Positions 6,738-16,889 of a DNA stretch of 44,544 nucleotides are shown here, piece by piece. Location of the stretch: contig NZ_CAAAIW010000026.1 of NCBI RefSeq assembly GCF_900640115.1, forward strand, positions 1 to 44,544, given 5' to 3'. The position numbers and the translations under genes are program-made. The DNA is from Legionella yabuuchiae (GTDB taxonomy: Bacteria; Pseudomonadota; Gammaproteobacteria; Legionellales; Legionellaceae). The notes below the pieces were generated by a model. It was given only the letters and a program-made list of their open reading frames with translations, was not told the DNA's origin and did no database searches. The first letter of the stretch is position 1. Each line of letters starts with the position of its first letter.

Positions 6738-9122
6738 TTAATCCCTCAATGTTATTTCAAATTGTTCTTCCAACGATTTTATTATAGCACTGATCCCGGC
6801 ATTGATCTCAGAGTCCACCAACGTGCGATTTGTATCCTGTAGGGTTAACGCAATTGCGATACTTTTCTTGCCTTCTGGAATATTCGTTCCCGTATAAACA
6901 TCAAAGACATCAAATGACTTTAGCCAGTTTGAGTTCATTACTGACCGTACGGTTTTTTCAATATCCGACAGAGTTATATTAACACCTACTAACAAAGATA
7001 AATCTCTTCTAATCTGAGGATATTTTGAAATGGGTTGATAGCGGACTGGACTCTGCTGTTGTAAGCCGTCAAGTTTTAATTCAAATAATAACACCTCACC
7101 ATGGAAATCTAACGCATCGACGATTTTTGGATGAAGAACACCAATCGAACCGACTTTAATCTGATTGATGTAAATCCCGGCGGTTTTACCGGGGTGTAGA
7201 GCTGGGTGAGTATCGGGTTTAAATTCTACAGAAGTGAGATTTAAATGCGCAAAAAGTGCTTCTAAATCCCCTTTTAAATCAAAAAAATCAAAAGGTCTTG
7301 TTTGCTCCGCCCAATTTAAAGCGCCTTTTTCACCAACAATAAGACCGGCAAGGCAAGGCTCTTCTTTTAATTCATGAGACTCCAAATTAAAAACCACACC
7401 CGCTTCAAATAATTTAATTGCCGTTTGCTGACGATGAAGATTATAGATCATCGATGCGATGAGACCTGGCCACATACCTGCGCGCATTTCAGATAATTCT
7501 TTTGAAATTGGATTTAGAAGTTTGAGGGTTGGGGAATCTGGATAGATCACCGCTTGCAACTCGGGATCCACAAAACTATAGCTGATCGTTTCATGATATC
7601 CACGATGAGTAAGAAAACGAGAGACTTGGGTAACCATCTGTTCGGTTTGACTCACCGTGCCTGCTTCAGCGCGCAGCATCATTGGCTGGGCCGAAATGTT
7701 GTCGTAGCCATTTAGGCGAATAATTTCTTCAATTAGATCTACTTCTAATGCGATGTCGAATCGATGAGAAGGCACCTTGACTTGCCAGATAGATTCTTTG
7801 CTATTAACCTGCATGCCAAGATATTTAAAAATCGCTTCCATTTCCCGTTCAGCGACTTCCACACCAGTTAGTTTCTTAACTTGTGCAGGGTTAAAGGAAA
7901 TTTCAATCAGAGACGGTAATAAGGAAGACTCACAGAATGAAGTCAGTGGCCCAGCCTCTCCACCCACAATTTCTTGGAGCAGTTCCGTAGCGCGCTCTAT
8001 TGCGACACGCTGTAAGGCCGGGTCAACGCCCCGTTCAAATCGCTGAGAAGAATCTGTATGCAGACCATATTGACGAGCGACACCGGCAATAGCTAACGGA
8101 TTAAAATAGGCACTTTCTAAGAAAAGGTCCGTCGTTTCAACATCAACAGCTGAGGACTCTCCTCCCATAATCCCTGCCATAGCTAAAGGCTTGGACTTAT
8201 CCGCAATCACTAACACAGCCGGAGAGAGTTCTACATTTTGACCATCTAAAAGCGTTAATGATTCTCCCTGTTTGGCGTATCGAACTTGTATGCTGGTGTC
8301 TAGAACACGATGATCAAACGCATGCATCGGTTGACCTAGCTCGAGCATGACATAATTGGTGACATCCACGACCGGATGAAGCGGTCGTATGCCCCCACGA
8401 CGCAAACGCTCTTTTAACCATAAAGGAGACACCGCGTTGGGGTTAATGCCCTTGATCACACGCCCAAAGTATTGTGGACAAGCATCAGTTGCATTGATCT
8501 CAATTACTAGGGTCTGATCCAGTTGTGGTTTGATCGCTGTTGCAGAAATAGGTGGTAATGACATAGAATTTAAGGCAGCCACCTCACGAGCGATGCCCAA
8601 AACGCTAAAACAATCCGCGCGATTTGGGGTTAGATCGATGTCTAAAATATGATCGTTTAGCGCCATGTACTCACGTACATTCATCCCTACTGGAGCATCC
8701 GTTGGTAGTTCCATAATGCCTTCTGAGCTTTCTTCAAGCGCTAATTCTGCACCCGAACAAAGCATGCCTTGTGATACTTGGCCCCGTAGTTTGACTTCTT
8801 TAATTTTAAACCCACCAGGTAACGTCGCACCCAATTTGGCGAAAGCCACTTTTAAACCCGTACGAACATTAGATGCTCCACAAACCACCGTATACAGAGA
8901 ATTCTCATTGGCATTGATACGACATACCGTTAGTTTGTCCGCTTCGGGATGCGGCTCTGTGCTAACCACCTCAGCCACAACAACGTTGGTAAAGTCCCCT
9001 GCGACGGGATGAACAGCATCAACTTCTAAACCGGCCATAGTTAACTGAGAAGCCAGTTCTTGGGCTGTTAATGCTGGATTAACCCATTCACGTAACCACG
9101 ATTCACTAACTTTCATCGACAT
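6738..9122 (-). CDS. pheT: Phenylalanine-tRNA ligase beta subunit
   Basis: This 794-residue subunit of the alpha2-beta2 enzyme has a tRNA-binding OB fold at about residues 40-150 ([35 protein letters not shown]). The B3/B4 editing region follows ([15 protein letters not shown] and MHAFDH), then the B5 DNA-binding-like domain ([20 protein letters not shown]). The FDX anticodon-binding domain is at the C-terminus ([14 protein letters not shown]). Length is normal. It lies 23 bp after pheS. Confidence 0.97.
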   Translation of the reverse strand: MSMKVSESWLREWVNPALTAQELASQLTMAGLEVDAVHPVAGDFTNVVVAEVVSTEPHPEADKLTVCRINANENSLYTVVCGASNVRTGLKVAFAKLGATLPGGFKIKEVKLRGQVSQGMLCSGAELALEESSEGIMELPTDAPVGMNVREYMALNDHILDIDLTPNRADCFSVLGIAREVAALNSMSLPPISATAIKPQLDQTLVIEINATDACPQYFGRVIKGINPNAVSPLWLKERLRRGGIRPLHPVVDVTNYVMLELGQPMHAFDHRVLDTSIQVRYAKQGESLTLLDGQNVELSPAVLVIADKSKPLAMAGIMGGESSAVDVETTDLFLESAYFNPLAIAGVARQYGLHTDSSQRFERGVDPALQRVAIERATELLQEIVGGEAGPLTSFCESSLLPSLIEISFNPAQVKKLTGVEVAEREMEAIFKYLGMQVNSKESIWQVKVPSHRFDIALEVDLIEEIIRLNGYDNISAQPMMLRAEAGTVSQTEQMVTQVSRFLTHRGYHETISYSFVDPELQAVIYPDSPTLKLLNPISKELSEMRAGMWPGLIASMIYNLHRQQTAIKLFEAGVVFNLESHELKEEPCLAGLIVGEKGALNWAEQTRPFDFFDLKGDLEALFAHLNLTSVEFKPDTHPALHPGKTAGIYINQIKVGSIGVLHPKIVDALDFHGEVLLFELKLDGLQQQSPVRYQPISKYPQIRRDLSLLVGVNITLSDIEKTVRSVMNSNWLKSFDVFDVYTGTNIPEGKKSIAIALTLQDTNRTLVDSEINAGISAIIKSLEEQFEITLRD

Positions 9123-9145
9123 TCCTAGCTTAATTTGGGGGATGA

Positions 9146-10159
9146 TTAAAACTGATTCAAAAACGAAAAATCGTTCTCAAACATCATCCGCAGATCATCT
9201 ATGCCAAAGTACAACATGGCCATTCGGTCAATTCCCATGCCAAAAGCCCACCCTTGATATTCCTGTGGTGAAATATCCACGGCCTTTAACACATTGGGAT
9301 GCACCATGCCACAACCCAGTACTTCTAACCAACCAGTAAATTTACACAAACGACACCCGTTTCCAGAACACTGGGTACATTCGATATCTACTTCTGCTGA
9401 TGGCTCGGTAAATGGAAAATAAGAAGGTCTAAATCGAATGGCTAGTGTTCGGCCAAAAAAATGTGCAAAAAAATCCTGCAGCAACCCTTTGAGACCGGCT
9501 AATGTCGCTTGTTTATCGATTAAAAGCCCTTCAACCTGATGAAACATCGGTGTATGTGTTAAATCGGAATCACAACGATAGACTCGACCTGGTGCAATCA
9601 GACGGAACGGCGGCTTGAGTTTTTGCATGGTTCTAATTTGAACCGGAGAAGTATGGGTACGAAGCAATCGTCCATCACCAAAATAAAAGGTATCATGCAT
9701 GGCTCGAGCTGGGTGGTGGCCCGGGATATTTAACGCTTCAAAATTGTAAAAATCGGTCTCAACCTCCGGCCCTTCAACCACATCAAACCCCAGGCGACTG
9801 AAGTAATCATTAATAATGTGCTTGACCTGAGTGACTGGATGTAATGTTCCGGCTTGTTTATTACGTCCGGGTAATGTGACGTCAATTTGTTCTGCAGCGA
9901 GTTTTTTTTGTAGTTGTTCTTCTTTAAGAACAGTTAATTTTTCTTCGATTTGGGCACTTAGATCACGCTTGACCTGGTTCACCAATTGGCCCATTTTAGG
10001 CTTTTCTTCAGGAGGTAAATTCACTAACGTTTTTAAAATTTCAGTCAGCTTACCCTTTTTTCCTAAATATTCAATTCGAATGGTTTCAAGACTTTGAATA
10101 TCTTCAGCAGCATTGATAGCAACAGCGGCTTCCTTTTGTAATGTGGTGATATCTTGCAT
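9146..10159 (-). CDS. pheS: Phenylalanine-tRNA ligase alpha subunit
   Basis: This 337-residue catalytic subunit has an N-terminal coiled coil (residues 1-90). The class II core has motif 2 around [20 protein letters not shown], the Phe-pocket segment [15 protein letters not shown], and motif 3 [13 protein letters not shown]. Before the conserved [14 protein letters not shown] it carries a Cys cluster ([12 protein letters not shown], two CxxC pairs), absent from the E. coli protein as I recall it, which could hold zinc. The leader upstream contains hairpins that resemble an attenuator. Confidence 0.97.
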   Translation of the reverse strand: MQDITTLQKEAAVAINAAEDIQSLETIRIEYLGKKGKLTEILKTLVNLPPEEKPKMGQLVNQVKRDLSAQIEEKLTVLKEEQLQKKLAAEQIDVTLPGRNKQAGTLHPVTQVKHIINDYFSRLGFDVVEGPEVETDFYNFEALNIPGHHPARAMHDTFYFGDGRLLRTHTSPVQIRTMQKLKPPFRLIAPGRVYRCDSDLTHTPMFHQVEGLLIDKQATLAGLKGLLQDFFAHFFGRTLAIRFRPSYFPFTEPSAEVDIECTQCSGNGCRLCKFTGWLEVLGCGMVHPNVLKAVDISPQEYQGWAFGMGIDRMAMLYFGIDDLRMMFENDFSFLNQF

Positions 10160-10173
10160 GTGTATAGCCTGGA

Positions 10174-10200
10174 AAATAAAAAAAGAGGCGAACGCCCCCT
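10174..10200 (-). terminator. Terminator/attenuator in front of pheS
   Basis: On the minus strand a GC-rich hairpin (AGGGGGCG-TT-CGCCTCT, with a G-U pair and one bulged G) is followed by seven T's. It ends about 15 nt before the pheS start codon. It lies downstream of rplT, so it is either the leaky end of infC-rpmI-rplT or a pheST attenuator. Confidence 0.6.
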
Positions 10201-10265
10201 AGAAAAAATGTTAATTTGCTTGACTTATTTCATTCGTCTAAGAGGACGAGCTAGGTAGCGCAAGG

Positions 10266-10290
10266 TAGATTGGGTAAGACACCCAATCTA
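10266..10290. repeat. 10-bp perfect hairpin after rplT
   Basis: TAGATTGGGT and ACCCAATCTA pair perfectly around a 5-nt loop. No T-run follows on the minus strand. A smaller hairpin (TCGTC/GACGA, 10234-10249) lies between it and the pheS terminator. Confidence 0.7.
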
Positions 10291-10334
10291 TCTCAAATTA
10301 ACCCTTGTTCATTAAGTCTATTTGCCTTCCAGGA

Positions 10335-10694
10335 TCAGGAGGCAAGTGCTGCTTTAGCCTGGTCAGCGATCGAAGAAAAAGCTGCCTTATCATGCACAGC
10401 CATATCGGCCAATACTTTTCGATCCAACTCGATTTGTGCTTTTTTAAGCCCATTAATCAATTGACTGTATGAAATGCCACATTCTCTAGCTTGCGCATTG
10501 ATTCTCGTAATCCAAAGTGAACGAAATTGACGTTTTCTTTGACGACGATCACGGTATGCGTATTGACCGGCCTTAATAACCGCTTGTTTGGCTACACGAT
10601 AGACCCGACTACGGGCACCGTAGTACCCTTTGGCTTGCTTTAATACTTTTTTGTGGCGCGCTTTTGCAGTAACGCCGCGTTTAACTCTTGGCAT
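10335..10694 (-). CDS. rplT: 50S ribosomal protein L20
   Basis: This 119-residue 23S rRNA-binding assembly protein starts [19 protein letters not shown] and has the conserved [20 protein letters not shown] and [16 protein letters not shown]. In E. coli L20 represses its own operon at the rpmI leader. It lies 14 bp after rpmI in infC-rpmI-rplT. Confidence 0.97.
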   Translation of the reverse strand: MPRVKRGVTAKARHKKVLKQAKGYYGARSRVYRVAKQAVIKAGQYAYRDRRQRKRQFRSLWITRINAQARECGISYSQLINGLKKAQIELDRKVLADMAVHDKAAFSSIADQAKAALAS

Positions 10695-10708
10695 AATTCA
10701 TTCTCCTC

Positions 10709-10909
10709 TTAACTACCGTGCAACATACGTTCGGCCAGACGTGCATCACACTTCTTCAAGGTGCTTGCTGCAACACGCAAATGCCGTTTTTGCTTGGTTG
10801 ATTTTTTAGTGAGGATATGGTTTCGGTATGCACCGCGACGCTTAATCGCTCCACCAGCCGTTTTTTGGAAGCGTTTTGCTGCTCCACGATGTGTTTTTAA
10901 CTTTGGCAT
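10709..10909 (-). CDS. rpmI: 50S ribosomal protein L35
   Basis: This 66-residue protein has the usual [17 protein letters not shown] start and the [15 protein letters not shown] core. It is the middle gene of infC-rpmI-rplT, 79 bp after infC. The gap contains a 7-bp stem that may matter for control. Confidence 0.96.
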   Translation of the reverse strand: MPKLKTHRGAAKRFQKTAGGAIKRRGAYRNHILTKKSTKQKRHLRVAASTLKKCDARLAERMLHGS

Positions 10910-10943
10910 AATAACTACTCCGCATTTAATGAGTCGGCCATAG

Positions 10944-10961
10944 ATACTTCGCGAGAAGTAT
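10944..10961. repeat. Hairpin in the infC-rpmI gap
   Basis: ATACTTC and GAAGTAT form a perfect 7-bp stem around GCGA. It sits in the leader of rpmI, where L20 binds in E. coli. A role in L20 feedback is a guess from position. Confidence 0.5.
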
Positions 10962-10988
10962 ATACAACCTAACGTTCTCTTCGCTACT

Positions 10989-11522
10989 TCACTTTTTCTT
11001 TGGCGATAATACCATTAATAGTTGTCGGCCTTCACGTTTCGCTTGCTGTTCAACAACAGCCAATTCTTCTGTATCTTTTTGTAAGCGTTCCATGATTTTC
11101 ATACCAACATCTTGATGGGCCACTTCACGACCACGAAAACGCAGTGTGATTTTGACCTTATCGCCATGATTAAGGAAACGTATCAGGTTGCGTAGCTTGA
11201 CCTGATAATCCCCCTCTTCCGTCGTAGGACGGAATTTCAACTCTTTGACTTGCGTTTGCTTCTGCTTCTTTTTAGCTTCAGCCTGCTTTTTGTTAATTTC
11301 AAAGAGATATTTACCGTAGTCCATGATGCGACACACTGGAGGCTTAGCCGTTGGTGATATTTCCACCAAATCCAGCCCGCTTTCTTCAGCGGCACGTAAT
11401 GCTTCCCGTGTCGATATAATTCCAGCCTGGTTGCCATCTACATCAATTAAACGTACCTCTGGGACATTGATCTGTTCATTAATTCGTGCGCGATCAGCGT
11501 CACGTCTGTTTGATGCACTAAT
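10989..11522 (-). CDS. infC: Translation initiation factor IF-3 (ATT start)
   Basis: This 177-residue factor keeps 30S subunits free and checks the start codon. The N-domain continues well upstream of the first [21 protein letters not shown] and AALR-type [18 protein letters not shown] are in frame and conserved. The start is an ATT at 11520-11522 (I-S-A-S-N-R-R-D), preceded by an AGGAGG about 8 nt away. Rare AUU initiation is the classic infC autoregulation device: high IF-3 rejects the codon. The C-domain has [18 protein letters not shown] and [11 protein letters not shown]. It follows thrS by 66 bp. Confidence 0.96.
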   Translation of the reverse strand: MSASNRRDADRARINEQINVPEVRLIDVDGNQAGIISTREALRAAEESGLDLVEISPTAKPPVCRIMDYGKYLFEINKKQAEAKKKQKQTQVKELKFRPTTEEGDYQVKLRNLIRFLNHGDKVKITLRFRGREVAHQDVGMKIMERLQKDTEELAVVEQQAKREGRQLLMVLSPKKK

Positions 11523-11588
11523 GGTTCAATCCTCCTGCTGGTTTTTTAAATTCATTAAGCAACGACCCTGATATGGAATCGTGCTTGG

Positions 11589-13496
11589 TCATTTCTTTTC
11601 ATCAATTGCTTGACCTAAAATCTTGTATACTTCATCAATACTCATAGCGCCAAGGTCTTTCCCTTCGCGGGTGCGGACGGAAACTAGATTATTTTCGACT
11701 TCTTTATCGCCAATAATTAATAAGTATGGCACTTTTTGTAAAGTATGCTCGCGAATTTTAAAGCCAATCTTCTCATTTCTCAAGTCATAATTTGAACGAA
11801 TGCCCTTTTTTTGTAATATTTCATGTACTGATTGTGCATATTCATTGTGTTTTTCGGTGATGGTTAACACCGATGCTTGGATGGGTGAGAGCCAAGTAGG
11901 CATTAACCCTGCATGATGTTCAATTAAAATTCCCATAAATCGTTCAAAGGAACCTAAAATGGCACGATGAATCATCACTGGAGTTTGCTTAGAACCATCT
12001 TCCGCAACAAACTGCGCGCCTAAGCGATCAGGCATGGAGAAATCGATTTGAATTGTTCCACACTGCCAAATTCTTCCCAAGCAATCGGTTAAGGAGCATT
12101 CGATCTTAGGGCCATAAAATGCGCCCTCGCCAGGCGCATCAATGTAATCAATTCCACGGCTGCTCATCGCCTGGCTTAAAGCCGATTCTGCTTTATCCCA
12201 TACGGCATCCGATCCTACTCGCATTTCTGGTCGTAACGCTAAACGATAAATAATGTCTTTAAATCCAAAGTCTTTATAAACAGACTGCACCAAGTCCAAT
12301 AGCATGCCGACTTCAGGCTGAATCTGATCTTCCGTACAAAAAATATGGGCATCATCCTGCACCATGTTTCTAACACGCATCAAACCATGCAACGCACCGG
12401 ATGGCTCACAGCGATGACAATTACCAAACTCTGCCAAGCGCAACGGTAAATCACGATAGCTTTTTAGGCCTTGATTAAACACTTGCACGTGGCAAGGGCA
12501 ATTCATTGGTTTAACGGCGTAGTGGCGATTTTCAGTCTCGGTAATGAACATTTCATCACGAAAGTTTTCCCAATGGCCTGACTTTTCCCACAAAACACGA
12601 TCAACAAGCTGCGGGGTTTTAATTTCCTGATAACCATAATCTGTTAAGCGACCGCGCATGTACTGCTCTAATACTTGATAAATCGCCCATCCTTTGGGAT
12701 GCCAAAATACCATACCCGGGGCAATGTCTTGAAAATGAAATAAGCCAAGGGCTTTTCCTAACTTGCGATGATCGCGCTTTTCGGCTTCTTCTATGCGATG
12801 TAAGTACGCTTCTAATGCTTTTTTATCTCCCCAGGCGGTACCATAAATCCGTTGCAGCATTTCATTGTTTGAATCACCACGCCAGTAGGCGCCAGCTAAT
12901 TTGGTCAATTTAAACGCTTTAATAAATCCTGTTGAAGGCACATGAGGGCCGCGGCATAAATCTTCAAAATCACCCTGCCGGTAAAGCGAGATGGTCTCAT
13001 TGTGTGGAATCTCAGCAATTATTTTTGCCTTATACTCTTCACCAATGCTTTTAAAGTACTCAATGGCTTCATCTCGTTGCATAATCCGACGAGTGACAGG
13101 ATAGTTTTCCTTAGCCAACGCTTTCATTTTCGTCTCAATGCGCTCTAAGTCTTCTGGTGTAAAAGAACGATCAAATGCAAAATCGTAATAGAATCCATCA
13201 TCAATGACTGGGCCAATAGTCACTTGCGCACTGGGGAATAACTGTTTGACGGCTTGAGCTAAAAGGTGAGCCGCCGAATGCCGGATAATCTCCAAACTGG
13301 CGGGATCCTTCTCCGTTACGATGACTAACGAGCAATCCTGAATGATGCGGTGACTGACATCAACCAATTGGCCATCAACCCGGCCAGCAATAGCGGCTTT
13401 GGCAAGGCCTGGGCTGATACTTAATGCAACGTCACTCACGGTAACTGAGCTCTCAAAGTGTTTAACGCTACCGTCAGGCAAATGAATATTTGGCAT
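11589..13496 (-). CDS. thrS: Threonine-tRNA ligase
   Basis: This 635-residue enzyme has an N-terminal TGS domain ([15 protein letters not shown]), the editing domain with the metal-site [15 protein letters not shown], and the class II core with [12 protein letters not shown] (zinc Cys) and motif 2 around [19 protein letters not shown]. The HGTP anticodon domain is at the C-terminus. I start it at the ATG at 13496, which matches family starts and has GAGGG 4-5 nt upstream; a GTG 18 nt earlier is unlikely. It leads a thrS-infC-rpmI-rplT-pheST-ihfA series like that of E. coli. Confidence 0.96.
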   Translation of the reverse strand: MPNIHLPDGSVKHFESSVTVSDVALSISPGLAKAAIAGRVDGQLVDVSHRIIQDCSLVIVTEKDPASLEIIRHSAAHLLAQAVKQLFPSAQVTIGPVIDDGFYYDFAFDRSFTPEDLERIETKMKALAKENYPVTRRIMQRDEAIEYFKSIGEEYKAKIIAEIPHNETISLYRQGDFEDLCRGPHVPSTGFIKAFKLTKLAGAYWRGDSNNEMLQRIYGTAWGDKKALEAYLHRIEEAEKRDHRKLGKALGLFHFQDIAPGMVFWHPKGWAIYQVLEQYMRGRLTDYGYQEIKTPQLVDRVLWEKSGHWENFRDEMFITETENRHYAVKPMNCPCHVQVFNQGLKSYRDLPLRLAEFGNCHRCEPSGALHGLMRVRNMVQDDAHIFCTEDQIQPEVGMLLDLVQSVYKDFGFKDIIYRLALRPEMRVGSDAVWDKAESALSQAMSSRGIDYIDAPGEGAFYGPKIECSLTDCLGRIWQCGTIQIDFSMPDRLGAQFVAEDGSKQTPVMIHRAILGSFERFMGILIEHHAGLMPTWLSPIQASVLTITEKHNEYAQSVHEILQKKGIRSNYDLRNEKIGFKIREHTLQKVPYLLIIGDKEVENNLVSVRTREGKDLGAMSIDEVYKILGQAIDEKK

Positions 13497-13563
13497 TTTT
13501 CCCTCATATACCACAAATTGAATTCGAGCGTTTATGTCGCAAGCATTTGCTTAGGGTCTATCG

Positions 13564-13589
13564 AAAAAAAAACCCTGCGCAGCAGGGTT
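13564..13589 (-). terminator. Terminator of tRNA-Val
   Basis: On the minus strand AACCCTGC and GCAGGGTT form a perfect 8-bp stem around a 3-nt loop; its 3' arm runs into a run of about nine T's. It begins 3 nt after the encoded CCA of the tRNA. Confidence 0.9.
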
Positions 13590-13592
13590 ATC

Positions 13593-13667
13593 TGGTAGGC
13601 ACGAGTGGGATCGAACCACCGACCACCACCATGTCAAGGTGGTGCTCTACCACTGAGCTACGTGCCT
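13593..13667 (-). tRNA. tRNA-Val(GAC)
   Basis: A 75-nt cloverleaf on the minus strand. The acceptor arms AGGCACG and CGTGCCT pair, followed by A and an encoded CCA. The D-arm holds GCTCAGTGGTAGAGC and the anticodon stem is CCACC/GGTGG with loop TTGACAT, so the anticodon is GAC (valine, codons GUC/GUU). The T-arm has GGTTCGATCC. It stands alone with its own terminator. Confidence 0.95.
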
Positions 13668-13817
13668 ATAATTCAATCTAAAAAAGAAACTGGCGGGTAT
13701 TATATGCGAGTGCTTATTTGAAAGCAATAACCAATCCACAGTTTAAGTCTTCTAAACGCGTACTATACTTTAAGTAAAGGACTTATAGCTAGAACTAATC
13801 TGCCCTAGGAGATATAT

Positions 13818-14231
13818 ATGGATGTCCGCGCTCCTGTTGATATTTTGTATGTAGAAGATGACGAAGTCGACGTTCAATCGGCCTGTCGTACGTTTAAAAA
13901 AGTGAATGCTTTGATTAAAATTGACACCGCTAAGAGTGGCGCTGAGGCTATGGATAAGCTTTATGGCCGCAACAAGCAAGAAGCAATTCATCCTAAAATT
14001 ATCCTGTTGGATCTTAATCTACCAAACATGGATGGCATCGAATTTTTAAAACAGCTAAGACAGGATCCTCAATTTTATGATATTACAGTGTTTGTCCTAA
14101 CCGGGGCGTTTACGACTAAAGAAAAGCTGGCCCTAGAGCCCTTAAACGTGCGCGAACATTTTATCAAACCCCTTGAGTACAGCGATGCTTTAAAAGTGTT
14201 TTGGGCTTTGGAAGCCTCCTATCCTGGGTAA
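13818..14231 (+). CDS. Single-domain response regulator (phytochrome type)
   Basis: This is a 137-residue receiver domain with no output domain. Acidic residues are at VEDDE (14-15), the phosphorylation site is D65 in ILLDLNLPNMDG, the switch Thr is T95 in FVLTGA, and the Lys is K117 in FIKPLE. The longer loop between strands 2 and 3 and the overall pattern resemble Rcp1-type regulators that partner bacteriophytochrome kinases. It is convergent with the bacteriophytochrome pair, ending 14 bp from the heme oxygenase stop. The phytochrome here has no kinase domain, so the phosphodonor must be elsewhere. An AGGAG precedes the ATG. Confidence 0.9.
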   Translation: MDVRAPVDILYVEDDEVDVQSACRTFKKVNALIKIDTAKSGAEAMDKLYGRNKQEAIHPKIILLDLNLPNMDGIEFLKQLRQDPQFYDITVFVLTGAFTTKEKLALEPLNVREHFIKPLEYSDALKVFWALEASYPG

Positions 14232-14245
14232 GCGAAAAGACCGTT

Positions 14246-14863
14246 TCATAGACATAAATCCATCAACTGACTAGATAAAATAAATGCCTGTTTTGATTCC
14301 AATAAGACGCGAGCTTTTTGTTTTTTTGAGAAAGGAAGGTCATTAATCATCCCCCTTAAATAATCAATCCCTTGGGGGTATTTTGCCTTAAACTCGCTGA
14401 AATCATAAAAATTTAACGCTTGTTCTGGCAGGTTGTAGAGTGTTTTTAAAGTCTGCTTAAGGATTTGTCCACCTTGAAAGTCCCCAAAATATCTAGTGTA
14501 AAAATGTCCCACACCCATTTCTAGGTCAACGTCTTTTCTTAGATGCCGAGCGTAGGGATTGATTACCATCGAGTCCTTCAAATCATTTAGGTTCCATAAT
14601 TTGGAAAAAGTGTGGAGATCTTGTTTTAATTTATCTGTTCGCATCAGTTCTTTGCGAAATAACATATGCATCGAGTCCTCGGCTAGGTACGACTCTAACT
14701 CTTCATAGACTTCTAATAATAAATTTAGAAACAGATAGTAATTCGATAGAGGCAAGCTCCCTTTCAGTAATTGAATGACCCAGGGGTGTTGTTCCACGTT
14801 ATGGTGAAGCGGTGTGGTGTGTTCACGCAAATAGCTAGCTAAGGGCAAAGACTCAGAGCTCAT
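14246..14863 (-). CDS. bphO: Heme oxygenase (biliverdin-producing)
   Basis: This 205-residue all-helical protein opens haem to biliverdin, CO and iron. The proximal haem ligand is H20 in REHTTPLHHNVE. The distal helix has the family's glycine-rich kink in YFGDFQGGQIL. Its start overlaps the end of the phytochrome gene by 11 nt, so the two are coupled. This is the usual bphO-bphP pairing, where the oxygenase makes the phytochrome chromophore. An iron-scavenging role is possible but less likely given the coupling. Confidence 0.9.
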   Translation of the reverse strand: MSSESLPLASYLREHTTPLHHNVEQHPWVIQLLKGSLPLSNYYLFLNLLLEVYEELESYLAEDSMHMLFRKELMRTDKLKQDLHTFSKLWNLNDLKDSMVINPYARHLRKDVDLEMGVGHFYTRYFGDFQGGQILKQTLKTLYNLPEQALNFYDFSEFKAKYPQGIDYLRGMINDLPFSKKQKARVLLESKQAFILSSQLMDLCL

Positions 14864-16856
14864 TAAAATTCACTAGCTGATCTTTTCCGGTGGATTTGGC
14901 TTGATAAAGCGCTTTATCCGCTTGCCGAATAAGTGCCATCAACTTTTTATCTGCCGCTTGCGAGGAAGTAATTCCTGCTGAGATCGTTACATGAACTAGG
15001 GTTCCAGACGTAGAATAAAAGCGATAGGTTCGTATCGCGTTTAGAACTTTGGTGATTAGTTTTTGCCCTTGCGAATCATCGCAGCCATTTAACACCACAA
15101 GAAATTCCTCGCCTCCATAGCGAATTACAAGATCGGTTTTTCTTAAATGCTGTTTAATAAGATCGGCAATGATTGACAAAACCTCATCGCCGAATGCATG
15201 ACCGTATTCATCATTCAGACGTTTAAAATTATCAATATCAAGCATTGATACGCAAAAGACACGTTTCTCGTTTCGTCGATTTTTTTCAAATTTTTTTACG
15301 TAATCATTTAAAAAATGGCGATTATAGGCCTTGGTCAACCCATCAGTAAAAGATTGCTCATAAAATTTAAGCTGGACCCATTTATCCATTAAGATTCGCT
15401 TAATAATCTCAGCATATTTTATAGACTCACTGGACCAGGGTTTACTATGATTGGCAACTTGTTCTTGCCAAGCATTAAAGGAACTCCTTGGAGAATAATC
15501 ATCATTGGTCGATTTGTTTAAGGCTTCTTTGGGATTTCCTGCCCAAGTTATCGTTGAGATGTATTCATCTCGGAAAAACAGCAAATAATACGGTTTTGTT
15601 AAAGACAACGAGATAGCGAAGAGTCCACAAAACCGATGTTTAAATCGTTTTACCTTAAGAAATTGCAACGGCAAGTCATCACAGTAATAAAATTCAAGAA
15701 ACTTTTTTCGTCCTAACCAACGAATCAATTCGTTTACTTCATCTTTACTGGGATGAGTTCCGCTGGTGTAATACGAATCATCTAAGAAACAAACAAACCC
15801 AGCGGCATCCATCATATTCAGCAGATTGTTTTTTTTATGTCCAAAAAACTGATCAAGCGATTTTGTTTTCGGGGTCGAAGAGTGCAGCTTTGAATACTCA
15901 GCAAGCATTAAGAGGTTTTTTTCTCGTTTTGTCTCTTGCTCAATCATCACTTTACTTAAAACAAAGTACTCAACTAACAAACGGCAATAAAAACGGTCCT
16001 GTGGATGAATATAGTTTGCCGTTTTATGCTGGCATGCGATTAAACCCCAAAGTGCATCATCTATAATTACAGGAACCGTAAAGGCCGCCTTTGCCTTCAT
16101 GTTTTTTAAATAATCATAATGTACCCCTGCTAAAGCACGCCCATCGGCTCTCAAAAGTAATTCATTAAATGCATCATTTTGACCAGACATCCGGACTTGT
16201 TCAGCCTCGATGTCAGGAAGATAGCGATATAAAATATCATGAAACAATTTACGAACGGGTAAAGGAACATCCGTTTCTGGAAAATAATATCCTTCATAAG
16301 AAGCAACGGATTGTATTTTTTTCTCAGCAACGACCATTCCTGTACAGTCTTGATTAAATTGATAAGCTCTCACAACATCAAAATGTAAGGCTTTAAATAT
16401 TATCGAAATTAAATGCTCTAGCAGTTGTTTTTCGGTGGGTAATTTTGCCCGCTCTCTTATCATGTGGCTGTAAGATTCCAAAAGAACCGAAAAATCCTGA
16501 ATTAACGGTTTCTTATCCACTGTTTCAAACTCAAGCAGGGTGAATGAATCCATAGTTTTTGTTCGAAGCCAAATAGTATAATGTTCGCGTTTAAGAAAAG
16601 GTTGATAATAACGAACCTCATGCTGACTCAGGCGTTCTTTTAGTTTGTGGGCATGCTTTGGATCTAACTTGTCTAAGGGTTGATCTAATAGGGTTTCTTT
16701 ACTGCCTAAACCAAGCTCTTCCCAGTTATTACTCAGCGCACGGATAATGTGTTTGTCCTCTAAAATGGCAACGTAGAAACAAGGCTGTAGCGCAAAATCA
16801 TGGTTAATTAAATGAATTAAGTCACAGAAGTTGTTGGTCATTCTATCCATAGCCAT
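14853..16856 (-). CDS. bphP: Bacteriophytochrome-diguanylate cyclase (PAS-GAF-PHY-GGDEF)
   Basis: This is a 667-residue soluble photosensor. The PAS-like N-terminus has a single Cys at residue 11 that fits the biliverdin attachment site, followed by a divergent QPCF where most have QPHG. The GAF domain has the chromophore Asp in FPETDVPLP (D196) and the conserved His in AGVHYDYL (H246). The PHY domain has the tongue motifs WAGNP (about 438) and PRSSF (456-460). The output is GGEEF (581-585) with an intact inhibitory I-site RKTD five residues before it (572-575), so it should make c-di-GMP with product inhibition. There is no kinase domain. Downstream coupling to heme oxygenase supports a biliverdin chromophore. 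The start may be 16856 or one of two ATGs within 15 nt; the ribosome site is weak. Confidence 0.92.
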   Translation of the reverse strand: MAMDRMTNNFCDLIHLINHDFALQPCFYVAILEDKHIIRALSNNWEELGLGSKETLLDQPLDKLDPKHAHKLKERLSQHEVRYYQPFLKREHYTIWLRTKTMDSFTLLEFETVDKKPLIQDFSVLLESYSHMIRERAKLPTEKQLLEHLISIIFKALHFDVVRAYQFNQDCTGMVVAEKKIQSVASYEGYYFPETDVPLPVRKLFHDILYRYLPDIEAEQVRMSGQNDAFNELLLRADGRALAGVHYDYLKNMKAKAAFTVPVIIDDALWGLIACQHKTANYIHPQDRFYCRLLVEYFVLSKVMIEQETKREKNLLMLAEYSKLHSSTPKTKSLDQFFGHKKNNLLNMMDAAGFVCFLDDSYYTSGTHPSKDEVNELIRWLGRKKFLEFYYCDDLPLQFLKVKRFKHRFCGLFAISLSLTKPYYLLFFRDEYISTITWAGNPKEALNKSTNDDYSPRSSFNAWQEQVANHSKPWSSESIKYAEIIKRILMDKWVQLKFYEQSFTDGLTKAYNRHFLNDYVKKFEKNRRNEKRVFCVSMLDIDNFKRLNDEYGHAFGDEVLSIIADLIKQHLRKTDLVIRYGGEEFLVVLNGCDDSQGQKLITKVLNAIRTYRFYSTSGTLVHVTISAGITSSQAADKKLMALIRQADKALYQAKSTGKDQLVNFNEL

Positions 16857-16889
16857 AATAAATCCATGTTCAAAGAACAGTGTCTTTTA

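Noticed and set aside
13593-13667. tRNA-Val as an integration site for the phytochrome island
   Set aside because: I found no direct copy of the tRNA 3' end near the far side of the island and no integrase, so there is no evidence.
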